Assembly (NCBI GenBank): GCA_036186865.1
Contig: AP025067.1
Coordinates: forward strand, 21,808,072 to 21,872,071
Length of the DNA stretch: 64,000 bases
Reading direction: 5' to 3'
From: Eustoma russellianum
Taxonomy: Eukaryota; Streptophyta; Magnoliopsida; Gentianales; Gentianaceae
Positions within the stretch are counted from its first letter, which is position 1; each line of letters begins with the position of its first letter. Below the pieces are notes generated by a model. That model did no database searches, was not told the DNA's origin, and was given only the letters and a program-made list of their open reading frames with translations. The translations under genes and the position numbers were made by a program. Shown piece by piece: positions 23,082 to 35,065 of the stretch.

Positions 23082-24479
23082 TGTGAGTCTGAAAATCGAA
23101 CACTAAACAACAAAATTTTGCAAACATGGTTAGTTAAAATCACCTTGTGTTTGTATGTGTTTGTTGTCTCACTTCTTCTCATTTCTTCCTCACTCACTTA
23201 TACTTTGTTCCTTGACCAATCCTTGGCTAAAAACAATCAAAGTGACAACAAATAAGGGGTGATAGCCAATATGTCCCAAAACAATCAAATATCAAGCTCC
23301 TTGCCACTCGGTTATTGTAGCACTTGATCAAAATCACTTCACTCCTCAATATCAGTCCAATACATGTCTCAACTTGCTAAAAAATCCAAAGATGATCCAA
23401 AATCAGTCTCAAAACAGTTGATAATTGCTTGCACCAAAACAGTTTCAAATAGCCCAATTATGCACCAAACTTCTTCCAACCAAAGTTCCAAGAAAAGGTC
23501 ACACAAACTTGAACAAAATAACCAAGAAACAAAGATATATTGAGACCAAAAGTGATGTATAAGGCTGAGCCAAAGAAGAAATAAGGGTTGCCTTTGGCAA
23601 TTTTTAGTTAACTTAGGCTTTATGCACACAGATTCACAAATTGTATTCAATGTAAGCTATAATCAGAATGTTCAAATGTTTTTGTGATGTATTTGGGCTT
23701 GTTTGAAGGCTAGAAAACCAGTCTCAAAAGGGTAATAAGTATGGCACCAAGCAAAGCAAGCAAATTATCTTAATTGCACAAATTGAGTCAAAGTAGATTG
23801 TACTTCTTGGCCCTTCTTTTTCTCCACTTTTCTTGTGCCTTTTGACCTTTTTTCTTCCTTTTCTTGCTGTGTATGGTACATACAAGTCTCAGCTGCTTTT
23901 TTTGTTTTCTCCTTTTTTGTCTAAGGGCAGAATTGTAACTTTACTAGGTTGTCTTGGACACGTTTTTGTGCTGCCCACTCAACACACTCCCTTTGCTTGT
24001 TTTAGTGTTCAAATTGTGTAAAATGTCTTGGGACAGGATAGTTTTTGTATTTGGGCAGGTTTGAGGGTGTGGGGTTTCAATGTAGGACATGATGCAATTT
24101 TTGTAGCTAGGTGGCTTTGTATGGCTATGACTTGTATTTTGTGAGGCTGAAATGTACTATCATGCAAAGTCCCTAAATCTTCAAGTTTGTTAAGCAAGTA
24201 TAACAACTTTGATAGCAATTTTGATGGAAAAATCAGTTTAGGAATAGATTGAACAAGTTAAGAAATGATGGAATCTGCATGGTGGGTTGGCTGCAAAAGA
24301 TGAATTCTTTTGTTTGCAAACATAGCTTCACGTTTTTTTGTATGATACCAAGGCTTTTTTTTATACAAAAGGGATCAAATAATGTTTGGATGGTGAAGGA
24401 ATGGTGTTGAGAAATCAGATTGGTGGTGACTACAAGAATGACACAAAAACGAAATGATGAAGATGAAAAGAGTGACCTC
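23082..24479 (-). other. Leader of element C
   Basis: No gene is supportable. The part near 24390-24440 matches the leader piece at 43985-44040 (AATCTAATTTCTCA... and CCATCCAAACATT words), tying C to the LTR remnant at 43178-43912. Confidence 0.6.
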
Positions 24480-24491
24480 GCTCTGATACTA
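24480..24491 (-). other. Primer-binding site of element C
   Basis: The reverse complement TAGTATCAGAGC lies three bases from the LTR end at 24495. It differs from the initiator-Met type site at one base. Confidence 0.7.
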
Positions 24492-24494
24492 AAT

Positions 24495-24520
24495 TGATGC
24501 GTGCGCGGTGCGTGATCCAC
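24495..24520 (-). repeat. 3' end of the 5' LTR of element C
   Basis: On the minus strand it ends GCACGCATCA. The remainder of this LTR lies at 30833-31256 beyond element B, and the last five bases here (TCCAC) are the target-site copy. Confidence 0.75.
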
Positions 24521-25969
24521 TGATGAGCCCACGATGGGGTCAACGCAACATATTTTCATGTATCATTTATTGTCACATGTTAGTTCTGTAAGACATGGCA
24601 TATCACTGTTGACTCCGCACACACTAGTGCTACTTCTTATGTCTTATAGTCTTAACTAACCCTTAGGACATGTCATATATGTTGTGTATCTTGTGTTTGT
24701 TGCTTGGTGTCTTTGAAGATAGGTCAAAGAGAGCTTCGAGGACGAATCCTTCTCAAGTGGGAGGGAATGATGAGCTACAGCCTAACCTTGTGGATACAAA
24801 CACTGATGATGACACCTCACTGCCCCGCACAGGTCCCATAACAAGGAGTAGGGCTAAGAAGTTGTTACATTGTGTTGAATCATTTCTTTACAGGCATGAA
24901 GAGGATGAACCAAGCAGAGATGATGTCCATTGGGTTTATATGATACAAGCTTTGATCTAGTTGTATCAAAAGCACGTTGTACATATCTTTAGTTGTTCTT
25001 TTTAATATTGTTGGTTGGTTAACCTTGTTTTAGGATAGTTTGTGTTGTATTATTGCCTTGTCTTTCAGGTACACGTACTTAGCTTGAAAATGCAATTAGA
25101 ACCTGAATTTTTGTTCAAGCAAGGAGGTGATAACCAAGTAGCTTACAAGCAAGGTGGTGACAAGCACCCATGTCAAATCTGAATTCTTCTTCACGTTGGA
25201 ATGGATGGACAAGCTGCTCATTTCATGAACCAATTGGAAGAAGTCTTGCAAATCTTCGAACCAATCAAAAACAAGCAAAGAGACAAGCAAGCAAGCTTCA
25301 CAACAAATGAACCCATCAAATTGAGATTGTTCAAGGCCTAGCTCACGCAAAGGAAGGGTTGAAAATTCAAAGACCAACTTGCAACCAATCAAAGCCTAAA
25401 TCAAAGCAAGCTGCTCCAAGTATTATCCAATCAAATTAATCAAGAAAGAAGGCTGAAAACAAAGCATGGGAAGCACGGCAAGCAACCAGATTTCTTGGAA
25501 CCGAAAGTTGCTCAAACAAGTTCCAAGCAAGCATGTCATTTTTAGTCTTGTACTTTGTACTTTAAACTTTGTACTCTTGTAATTTTCGTAGGTTATAAGT
25601 AGCATAGGAATCAGAATGTAAAAACAACCACAATTCATATATACATTTCAATCAAAACTTCCTTTAAGGAAATCTCAACTTTCTAGTTGAAGTTCAAGAC
25701 CACTTAACGGTTTTCTTCCAAGTTCATAGCCTAGAACTTGTTAGTATTCACTTCATTTTTGGTTTACAGCATCTTAGGGTCTCAATGAGGTTTTAGATGT
25801 GTTGGAATGCCAAGGAGGAAGAGGCGTTGGTATAAATTGAGCCAAGAACAAACGGTTACAGTTCAAGGGGTGTCATTGTGATGTTCTTTGCCATAGCTGA
25901 GGTTCAAATCAATTTGGAATAGGAGACAAAGTCCTTGGAAACGTTTTCTAGCCTTCATTAGGCTCATCA
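24521..25969 (+). repeat. 5' LTR of element B (chimeric)
   Basis: 1449 bp. Bases 24521-24767 are an extension resembling the start of the E LTR. From about 24733 it carries the pol end of element 2 (SRTNPSQVGGND) with its polypurine tract, and 24768-25969 is a complete element-2-type LTR (TGATGAGCTACAG to GGCTCATCA). Confidence 0.88.
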
Positions 25970-25971
25970 AT

Positions 25972-25982
25972 TGGTATCAGAG
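25972..25982 (+). other. Primer-binding site of element B
   Basis: TGGTATCAGAG begins two bases after the LTR end and matches the initiator-Met type site. Confidence 0.88.
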
Positions 25983-25983
25983 T

Positions 25984-27930
25984 GTTGGTTAGTCTTCTAT
26001 TCATGTTTACCTTGTTTAACTTGCATAAAATGATGCTGCCGTGTAGTAAACTGTTTGTTCTTATATCCATTTAGAATCTGTTAGTTTAGGAAGTTAGTTT
26101 ATGTTTTGAAGTGTTTATTAGATAGTTTACAATAGTTTGGTAAATTAGTTTTAAGTAGCAAAACCGAAAACCATGACAAAAAGAACTTAGACTAGACTTA
26201 AGTGTGTTAGAATCCCTTTGTGTAGTTTAGATTAAAACCGTGTGTGAAACTTGTTGTTCTAGTTCAATCTAGCTTAGGCAATGTTCATTAGGTCCTAATC
26301 TAGAAGTAAACGGTAGTTTAGTGATTCCTTAAAACAGAAAACTTGAACACAAAAATAGATTAGTTGATAGTTTAGCTTGTAATCAAGTTGTTAAAATTCT
26401 GTTTTAGTAGTTGTGTGCAATCTGTTTTAAACGTTTTATTTGCTGCCTTATTTAGCTTAGTTAGAGTAGTTTACAACATAGTTTAAGTGTTTAGTTGGTT
26501 GTTTAGTTTAGCACAAGAAATCCGAAAACTAAAGATCAACACAAGTAGTTTTAGCTAACTAAGTGTGCTGCCTAGTTTCTAGTGATATACGTTTGATAAG
26601 TAGGATATAAACACTTGCCTCTAGTATCATCTAGCTTAGAAACTGATTGCATCATACAAACAAAAACCAAGACAAAAACAAGTAGAATAGATAACTTTAA
26701 AACAAAACAAAAACAAGTTAGCTAGTTTGCATCAAAACTGATTTCCATTAGTTGTTAGTAATCAGCCTTTATAAATTGCATTTAGATACAACTAAGTTGC
26801 ATTTAGCTATCTTAAGATTAGTGAGATCATTTGCATCAAAAACAGAAAAAAAAACCGAAACAATTTAGTTTAAACTTGATTAAATCTTTGAATGCCGTTT
26901 GTTTAAACTTGTTGAATTTGATTTCACCACCCCCGTTACACCTTAAGTCATTGTTTGGTACAAACTTGATTGAATCTTTTAATTGAAACATTATTGACTT
27001 GAGATTTGTTAAAAGTGAAGTAAATTTGTAAGAAACAAGATTTGATTTCAAATTTTAACGTTGGCTTTACGTTTATCTTTACTTGGGATTGATTCAATTG
27101 TTTAAAGACTTTATTGGACTTAAGTTCTTACTTAGGATCACTTTGTCTATATTTATCCCTACACTGTTAAATTGCCGACCCTGTTATCATCTTGTTGTCT
27201 TTACACTTCTTCAACTTGCATTGAACTTTCATCTATATTTGGTTGTTAAATTTGTGAAACAGTTTTCATATCATTAGTGTTCTTCCGTGTTGTTCAAAGA
27301 ACGTTTCACAAAAGCCACACCAAAACTTGTGCAAGTAAAACCAAAGAAAAAGAAGCCGTGAGCAATGTCTCATAAAGGCAAGTGAGCAGTAGACTCACAA
27401 AACAGACAAAGCCAATCCAAAGGAAAATAATTAGGCTTGTTTGTGAAAGAAACTGAGAGAAAAGTCATTTTTAACGTCAAAAAGCAAGAGACAAGACGTA
27501 TGAGTGATTTGCACAAGAAGTGAGATATAGCCATCCAAAGTTCACAAAAGGTGAATTGTGCAAAACCAAAAGCAAATACCTACACCAAAAGTGTTGACTG
27601 TTGTAAAAGGTTCCTCGAACAAACCCTTGTTGAACACTTGTGTGTATGTACTGTCTTTCACTTTATTTACAATTGAATGTGCATTAAAGTTTAAAGTAAG
27701 TTAAAGGATTGTTCTGTACAAACCCTTAGCTTTCTTTGATTCAGCCAAAAACATCACTTGACTTCTATTTTTTCTTTGAATCTTAGATAGTCCAAGATTG
27801 TTGTTTATTCAATTGTCAATTTGAAGTAGAAATTTACGTTTTGTTAAAGTTATAGTTTGATCTTACTTGCTTGTATTCTGACTTATTTATCTCATTGTTT
27901 TACCATCTTGGTTGATTGTTTTGATTAAAC
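25984..27930 (+). other. Leader of element B
   Basis: AT-rich with no gene. 26040-26850 is the reverse-complement match of the element 2 leader; the later part resembles the E leader. Confidence 0.65.
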
Positions 27931-29225
27931 ATGATTCTAAAAACCATTTGGGAGTTGAATGCCATAGGAGAGACTATGATGAACTGGAAAAACGTATGAA
28001 CTCCTTTGGTCGTACGAATGGTTTATGGGTTGGATATTGGGAATGTAAAACTCCTAGATATCAAACTCTTTCTTAGTGCAATAAAGACGTTAGTGCATAT
28101 TACAATGAAATGCTTGATGATTTGTACTATGCTTATGTTGAAGAACATGAGGAATTAAGCATGATTAGGTTCTTTGCTGGATTAGATAAAGAGATCGCTG
28201 ATTGCATGTTGTCTGAAAAATTCTCATCACTTTATGACATGTATAAAAAGGCAAAGATTGTTCAATCAAACCTAATCCCATGGCAAGTTAATCAAAACTA
28301 TGGGTATGAACTGAAATCTTGTGATTCTGAAAATGACAAACCAAATCCAGTTAAGTTAAGCAATTTGAGTCAGACTATGGGTAATATTGAAAATGCATTG
28401 CTTCAACTTAGAGACATGGTGCAAGTATTGATAGAATCTGAAAAGAACAAAGACTTGCAATCTGACATTTCTGTGAATGATGGTTTGTATGAAATTAGCC
28501 CCAACATGCCTGAAACTGGAACTCATTTATCTAAATTGCATGTTCAACCTTGTGTACTGTCTGAAGAAGACCCTTCACTTGAATCTGTTGGTGATTTCCA
28601 AAGTGTTAGTCGTTTGCTTATAGATGATGTTAATTGTGATAACACTTTGTCTGAAAATGATTTACATTGTGACATGCATATAAATGAAATCCCTGTGCAT
28701 GATCTGCATTCTGCTGAGATGCTTGTTTCTGGGTTACAATCTGAATTACATCCTGTACTTTTCATTGATGACATTGATGTAAGTAATTCTGTTGAGAATG
28801 ACATTGATAAACTAGATCCTTATGATTTGATGTTAGCTGAACTAGATTGTCTACTTGATGTAGAGCTTGATCATGATGTCATTATTGAAATAGATTCAGC
28901 TACAAATGAACATAAATCCTTGGATGAACTAGTTAATGAATTGAATGACATATTTAGTATAGATGAAGATTCTATTTCTGAAATATCTATTTCATCTCAT
29001 CTTGTTGAATGTCTGCCTGTTGTCATCTCAATTGATACATCTTGTCTAAATATTGCACATGTCTGTAAGATTTGTACATTTAGTGTTAACATGTTGCAAT
29101 ATGCTTTTTGGATGTTGTTTTATCTGTTAGGATGTATGTGTTCTAAAATTTTTGTTATCATATTGTTAATACATCCTAAACATTTTAGAAAGCGTGTACA
29201 CACCTTATTCTTTCTTCAAAGATAA
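27931..29225 (+). pseudogene. Gag-like ORF of element B with acidic, HPKHFRKR-bearing tail
   Basis: The likely start is 27931. A base is missing in a G-run near 27953 and a TAG lies at 28074-28076; from 28110 there are 371 open codons. Residues 1-60 of that stretch hold the gag-core block (EELSMIRFFAGLDKEIADCM, then FSSLYDMYKKAKIVQSNL). Residues 90-320 are acidic, Asp/Ser/Leu-rich and unrelated to pol. The end is hydrophobic (FWMLFYLLGCMCSKIFVIILL), then IHPKHFRKR at about 354-362. The tail motif is shared with elements 3 and C. Function unknown; no protease or zinc knuckle seen. Confidence 0.7.
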
Positions 29226-29364
29226 GGATGCACCAAGGTATTTCACCTTCACCATTTGTATTATCATGTTCCTGTTTGGTTATGGTGTAGTTGAGCATAC
29301 GTGTACATCCTAAACCCCTATCCTTTATTCTATCCATGTTGAGATTCGAGGACGAATCATTTTC

Positions 29365-29377
29365 AAGAGGGAGGGAA
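29365..29377 (+). other. Polypurine tract of element B
   Basis: AAGAGGGAGGGAA immediately precedes the 3' LTR. It follows TTCGAGGACGAATC, the same words that precede the tract in A1 and element 2. Confidence 0.88.
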
Positions 29378-30827
29378 TGATGAGCCCACGATGGGGTCAA
29401 CGCAACATATTTTCATGTATCATTTATTGTCACATGTTAGTTCTGTAAGACATGGCATATCACTGTTGACTCCGCACACACTAGTGCTACTTCTTATGTC
29501 TTATAGACTTAACTAACCCTTAGGACATGTCATATATGTTGTGTATCTTGTGTTTGTTGCTTGGTGTCTTTGAAGATAGGTCAAAGAGAGCTTCGAGGAC
29601 GAATCCTTCTCAAGTGGGAGGGAATGATGAGCTACAGCCTAACCTTGTGGATACAAACACTGATGATGACACCTCACTGCCCCGCACAGGTCCCATAACA
29701 AGGAGTATGGCTAAGAAGTTGTTACATTGTGTTGAATCATTTCTTTACAGGCATGAAGAGGATGAACCAAGCAGAGATGATGTCCATTGGGTTTATATGA
29801 TACAAGCTTTGATCTAGTTGTATCAAAAGCATGTTGTACATATCTTTAGTTGTTCTTTTTAATATTGTTGGTTGGTTAACCTTGTTTTAGGATAGTTTGT
29901 GTTGTATTATTGCCTTGTCTTTCAGGTACACGTACTTAGCTTGAAAATGCAATTAGAACCTGAATTTTTGTTCAAGCAAGGAGGTGATAACCAAGTAGCT
30001 TACAAGCAAGGTGGTGACAAGCACCCATGTCAAATCTGAATTCTTCTTCACGTTGGAATGGATGGACAAGCTGCTCATTTCATGAACCAATTGGAAGAAG
30101 TCTTGCAAATCTTCAAACCAATCAAAAACAAGCAAAGAGACAAGCAAGCAAGCTGCACAACAAATGAACCAATCAAATTGAGATTGTTTAAGGCCTAGCT
30201 CAAGCAAAGGAAGGGATGAAAATTCAAAGACCAACTTGCAACCAATCAAAGCCTAAATCAAAGTAAGCTGCTCCAAGTATTATCCAATCAAATTAATCAA
30301 GAAAGAAGGCTGAAAACAAAGCATGGGAAGCACGGCAAGCAACCAGATTTCTTGGAACCAAAAGTTGCTCAAACAAGTTCCAAGCAAGCATGTCATTTTT
30401 AGTCTTGTACTTTGTACTTTAAACTTTGTACTCTTGTAATTTTCGTAGGTTATAAGTAGCATAGGAATCAGAATGTAAAAACAACCACAATTCATATATA
30501 CATTTCAATCAAAACTTCCTTTAAGGAAATCTCAACTTTCTAGTTGAAGTTCAAGACCACTTAACGGTTTTCTTCCAAGTTCATAGCCTAGAACTTGTTA
30601 GTATTCACTTCATTTTTGGTTTACAGCATCTTAGGGTCTCAATGAGGTTTTAGATGTTGTTGGAATGCCAAGGAGGAAGAGGTGTTGGTATAAATTGAGC
30701 CAAGAACAAACGGTTACAGTTCAAGGGGTGTCATTGTGATGTTCTTTGCCATAGCTGAGGTTCAAATTAATTTGGAATAGGAGACAAAGTCCTTGAAAAC
30801 GTTTTCTAGCCTTCATTAGGCTCATCA
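29378..30827 (+). repeat. 3' LTR of element B (chimeric)
   Basis: 1450 bp, nearly identical to 24521-25969. The inner polypurine tract and inner LTR start are at about 29612-29625. The tail reading ends at 29817 (HWVYMIQALI). Confidence 0.9.
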
Positions 30828-30832
30828 TCCAC

Positions 30833-31256
30833 TCTCCACCTCAAGCCTCCTCCTTCACAACGGTTTAGGCACAAAGGAGTTGGACTCCCCCTTGCTTCCC
30901 TTGCGTTAGAATCAGCCTAGTGAGCTTTCCTTTGTGTTGGAATAGTCATTGCTTAGGCAAGTTGATTCAACCCTTCTAGACGGTATTCTTTGGCAATGGC
31001 AGTCACCCTCAAATAGCTCAATCTTCTTAACCTTGATTTTTAGTGCAAAACCAAGAAAACAAAAGCAGCTTCTCAAGAGAAAAGCAAGAAAACATTTTTT
31101 TCATACCAAGACAAAGCTGAATTTTGTCCAACCGGTTTTACAAGCTTAAATAAGACTAAACCTGATTCTAACACCTATCCAAGTCAAAAGGTGCGATAAA
31201 AAAACATCAATTCTGGTCTCATGATCTGACTAAAACATTTGAAACTTTGAGGGAGG
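30833..31256 (-). repeat. 5' LTR of element C, distal part
   Basis: Reverse-complement match to 43600-43895, including the TTTTGTTTTCTTGGTTTTGCA stretch and GGAGGAGGCTTGAGGTGGAG. It is truncated on the right where minus-strand gag of element 4 begins, so the LTR start is missing. Confidence 0.7.
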
Positions 31257-31349
31257 TTAAGAATTCAAATTCCAAGAGTTACACAAAAGGCTGAATTTTA
31301 GGTAGAAATGGCGCCCTCGATTGAATGGTTTTTTTGTGGATGCAAGTCG

Positions 31350-32930
31350 AATTTCATTTAACCATGCAATTTTGTAGGGATGTGGGTGATTAGTCATAGG
31401 CAAATTCAATTTTCTTACCCATTCAATGCTAGCTACATTCGCACAAGAACCGGAAGCAACGATCATAGTGCAAAATTTACCATTTATCATGCAATAGATA
31501 TGGAAAATGTTTTCTCTATGTTGTTAATGATCATCTAATTTCGGATATACATTCAAACCTCTACACACAACAAGGAATTCCTTAGTGTCATAATCATCTA
31601 GTGCGCCTGGATTCTCTTCGGTTTCAGTTTCATTATCATGCTCAGATTAATTTTCATGCTCGGACACAGTTACATATTCATTAGTTTCCTCAATTAACAT
31701 GACTCTTTTAGCATTAGAACACTCTTTTCCTATGTGACCACGACCTTGACATTTAAAGCATTTAATGTCCCTAAACCTGTTGGAGAGTTCAGATGAATTC
31801 CATGTAGAGGCTTTTTGCTTGCCTATGTCATCTTGTTTTTGTGTGCCTTGCACACGGTTGTCAAACCTTTGTGACGCACTTTGGTCATGTGTTTGGCCTC
31901 CTGTAGATCGTGAGCTTCCAGTTCCTGAAGACCTGCTTGGAAACTTTGAAGAAGTTTGATTAGTACGATAAGTGGAATTGAAATTGGAGGAACTACGTAC
32001 CTTTAGTTGTTGCTCAATCTTCTCAGCCATGTGAACCATGGTCGTCAGGTCGAGGTAAGGTTGAAGTTCAACCCTTCGCGCAATCTCCCTGTTTAGACCG
32101 TGTAGGAATCGGGCCTTAGTTGCTTCTTCGGGTTCCTGCAAATTAGACCTTTCCAACAAGATTTCTAATTCTTTGTAAAATTCGCCCACACTTTTGGAAC
32201 CTTGTTTTAAGTTTTGCATAACTTGTGAAAATAGAAGTCTCAAAGTTGTTTGGGATAAATCGCTTTCTCATTTCAAATGTCATTTCTTCTCAAGTGACAA
32301 TTGGGGTTGTCTTGTTTTAGTCCTATTTCTACACAAATTTGCCCACCAATTTAATGCGTAGCCGGAAAACTCGATAGAAGCGTACCTCACCTTTTGTAAC
32401 TCACTATAGTTGGTACAAGAAATGATTAGATCCACTTTGGTTTCCCACTCCAAGTATTCCTCTGTGTTACTTTTACCATAAAATGTTAGAGTTCTTATTT
32501 TTGTTTTTAGAAAATCGTCATATTGTGGGTGAAGGGGGTTATGTCGTCTTTGGTAACCACGGGGAGGGTGGTCATCAAAGTCATACTCATACTGTTCAAA
32601 TGGATTATAATCGTCATTATACCTTCTCGGAGCATGTCTTCGTGGTTGTGGTGGAGGTACAAACCTTCTTGGCTCAAAATATGGTGGTCTATGGCTCTCC
32701 TTCTCTACTTCTTCTTGTGGAGGCCGTTTTGCTTGGGGAATAGGAGCGGCCCTGCTGGTTCCTTGACCATGACTTGTCTTTTGGCTCCTTTCAACGTCAA
32801 CCTACCTGTGTTTGATTATTTCATTGTCGTGCATAAGTTGCTTTAACATTTCTAGCATTTGTTGCTGCGTGTTGTCATAGGACTCAACCTCCTTTGATTT
32901 GTTAGGCGAGGAGTGAGTGCTACTATCCAT
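31350..32930 (-). pseudogene. gag: gag-protease remnant of element 4
   Basis: It starts at 32930 (MDSSTHSSPNKSKEVE). A TAG at 32802-32804 follows EIIKHR, frameshifts occur in the RNA-binding N-terminal half, and a readable block runs 32243-31647 (EFYKELEILLERSNLQEPEE, complete knuckle CFKCQGRGHIGKEC). Another stop follows EHEN near 31647. The protease motif is MIVASGSCANVAS with Ala where Asp is needed, so it would be inactive. Similarity ends after HPYKIAWLNE. Confidence 0.8.
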
Positions 32931-33732
32931 CTCACACCTAAAGTGAACAAGAACAAAAGGAAAGAAAGAAAAGAAGCAAACTAACACAAAAACAAGCAAA
33001 CGTTAACTGATTAGTGAAAAACGAAATATGGGCACTCCTCTTTCTTTTATTTCCACTCTCTTACCACTTTGTCTATTGTGCAACCTGAAGTTAATAAAGT
33101 TCAAAGTGATCAATTAAGAAATGTTTTTGCCAAGTCTTCTCCAATCACAATGGTTTCCACTTGTCTCACCCCTTTGCTTTCAACTTGAACCAAAAGGTAT
33201 CAAAACAGAATCAAGAAAGACGTACACAAACTTGAACTTTTCCACTAAGATTCAAAGAATATAAGCAACAAAAATTTATGTATAAGGTTGAACCAAAGCT
33301 GAACTAAGGGTTGTCGTGGGCAATCTTTAGCTAATTTTGATTCTATACTCTTATTATCCACAAAATGGTTCAGATCATGCAATAATCTAGCAGCCAAGTG
33401 TGTGATTGGTTCAAGAGGTTCAGTATATGGAAAATAAATGTGGGGGTATGGTTGTATGAAAGATGGTACCACAAACAAGAAAATCGCTAAGTTGCACAAA
33501 AAGAAAATTTCAAGTAGCGTACTCACGTTTTGTTGCCCTTTTGCCTTTCTCTTTTCTTATGTTTTCTTTGCTTTTCTTACTGAGAATTGTACAAGGAGGT
33601 CTCGGTTTCCAATTTTTTTTGTTTTTTTTGTTCAGGGGCAAAAACATATCTTCTCTTTTTGTCCAATTTTTTTTGAACAAATCCGTGCAACCATCTTTCA
33701 ATTTCAACAAAGTACCCTCAAATATGTAGAAT
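32931..33732 (-). other. Leader of element 4, with candidate intron
   Basis: It matches the last 800 bp of the A1 leader. The candidate intron (GTAAGAG at 33064, TTTAG ending at 32938) is preserved. No gene. Confidence 0.65.
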
Positions 33733-34996
33733 GATGCGTGCAACTAGTGGGCTCCAACGATTCCACCTTCCAAACGTCCATCACAAAGGGTTAGGCACAA
33801 GGAAGAAGACTTCCCCTTGCTTCCTTAGTGATTAAAAACGTGTGGATTAAGAATGAGCAAGACCAACACTTCAAGATGGTCGTTGATCAGGCAAACCAAT
33901 ACGGCCCTCCTGGACGGCACCTTTAGGCAATGGCAACACCTTCAATATGCTCAACTTTGAAGGATCTTAACCTAGGTTTTTAATGCAAAACCAAGAAAAC
34001 AAAGTATCACACAAAGTGAATGAAATATCAAGAATTGTTATTCATCAAAAGGTTGTTTTTCCTAGGTGCCCCAAGGGCTCTATTTATAGGCTGCTACTCG
34101 TCCTTATTCAGCCTTACAATGAGTAGAAAACATTTCAAATAAGCTAGCTAACAAGTGTTTAAAAATTGAAACTTATTTGAATTCAAAACTAAAACAAATT
34201 CTTGCTAAAATTTGAATTGCTTGTAGATCATCATCTTCTCTCTTCCAGCCGTGTATGATGACTAAATGTAGGTGTTTGAGACTTGATTTGATGATGATAA
34301 AGTGGCTGGAGTTGAATTCAAAGGTTGGTTGAAGTTTGAATTCGAATTGAGTTTGAATTTGAATTCAAATTTGGGTTCAACTTTGAATTGAGATCTCATC
34401 TCCTCCTTGCTTCAAGAATGGCGTGTATATGGCTTTAAGGTGGCTAAGATGTTGAATTCAAATGTTGGTTGAAGTTTGAACTCAAATTGAGTTCGAATTT
34501 GAATTCAAATTTGGGTTCAACTTTGAATCGTAGGCTCATCTTCCTCTTAACCTCCAAGATGGCGTGTGGAATGGACCAAGATAAGGCTGGGATTTTCTTG
34601 AAATATAAATCTCAAATTGGTTGAAACTTGAATTCAAATAATGGTTGAATTTGAATTCAAGTTTGTCTTCAAGTTTGAATGCGATTTAGTCTCCATCTTT
34701 GAACTTCAAGTTGGGCGCCACTATGGAGATAATTTGAGCTGGATTTTGAAAATGGAATTCCATCTTGGACACATTTGAATTTGTCTTTGTGGAGACAAAC
34801 ATTCTTCTCAAGACAACATTCCTTTTGTCTCCCTTTGTGAGACACACACGCCTACATTCTATTTTGGACCTCTCTTTGGCTTGGAACTTCCATGTACCTA
34901 ATTTCCTACAAAGCAAAAACAAGGAAGCAAGGATCCCAAGAAAACAAGACATACATTTGTTTATTTTATTGGAAGACGCGTATATGCATGAAAAGT
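33733..34996 (-). repeat. Minus-strand LTR of element 4, 5' end missing
   Basis: Its low end TGATGCGTGCAAC is the reverse complement of a CATCA terminus. TATAAATAG reads on the minus strand at 34080-34088. Bases 33733-34822 are nearly identical to 37053-38140. The first 200 bp or so of the LTR, including the coding tail, are missing. Confidence 0.8.
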
Positions 34997-35065
34997 GATG
35001 CATGGAATGCAACCTAAGACTAAGACAAACTTTGTCTTGTATTTTGCACACCTTGGACTGCATCA
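34997..35065. other. 69-bp unassigned spacer, TGATGC to GCATCA
   Basis: It lies between the truncated minus LTR and the plus LTR. Its ends are inverted (TGATGCA and TGCATCA) like a miniature LTR, but nothing else supports that. Confidence 0.3.

Larger units (their letters stand above)
24521..30827 (+). mobile_element. Non-autonomous LTR element B, TSD TCCAC
   Basis: 5' LTR, PBS, leader, one gag-like ORF with a pol-unrelated tail, polypurine tract and 3' LTR in 6307 bp. Flanked by TCCAC (24516-24520 and 30828-30832). It has no RT, RNase H or integrase, so it must use proteins from another element; the shared LTR module points to the element 2 family. The two LTRs differ at about 15 sites by eye. 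Confidence 0.92.
12710..31256 (-). mobile_element. Gag-only LTR element C (minus), split by two nested insertions
   Basis: The visible parts on the minus strand are 5' LTR pieces 31256-30828 and 24520-24495, PBS 24491-24480, leader to 23082, ORF 23081-22688, then 13836-12979, a polypurine tract and the start of a 3' LTR at 12905. Element B fills 24521-30827 and element 2 fills 13837-22687; each is flanked by a 5-bp duplication. Joining across element 2 keeps the ORF in frame, confirming that the pieces belong together. Confidence 0.75.
31257..34996 (-). mobile_element. Decayed Ty3/gypsy element 4 (minus)
   Basis: On the minus strand: LTR (34996 to 33733, missing its start), a shortened leader, then gag to protease, cut at about 31350. 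Pol and the 3' LTR are absent. The leader starts directly against the LTR with no PBS, so a deletion has removed the first part. Confidence 0.75.

Noticed and set aside
24670..24960. ORF beginning MSYMLCILCLLL taken as a secreted protein (also 29527-29817)
   Set aside because: Only the second half is conserved coding sequence, the integrase tail. The hydrophobic start is LTR extension sequence that happens to be open.
27083..27277. Short ORFs in leaders (also 9019-9394 and 20069-20357)
   Set aside because: They lie in non-coding leaders, are not conserved in frame between copies, and lack any domain.
34995..35065. 69-bp TGATGC...GCATCA unit as a miniature LTR element
   Set aside because: Only the ends fit; there is no TSD, promoter or second copy in the window.
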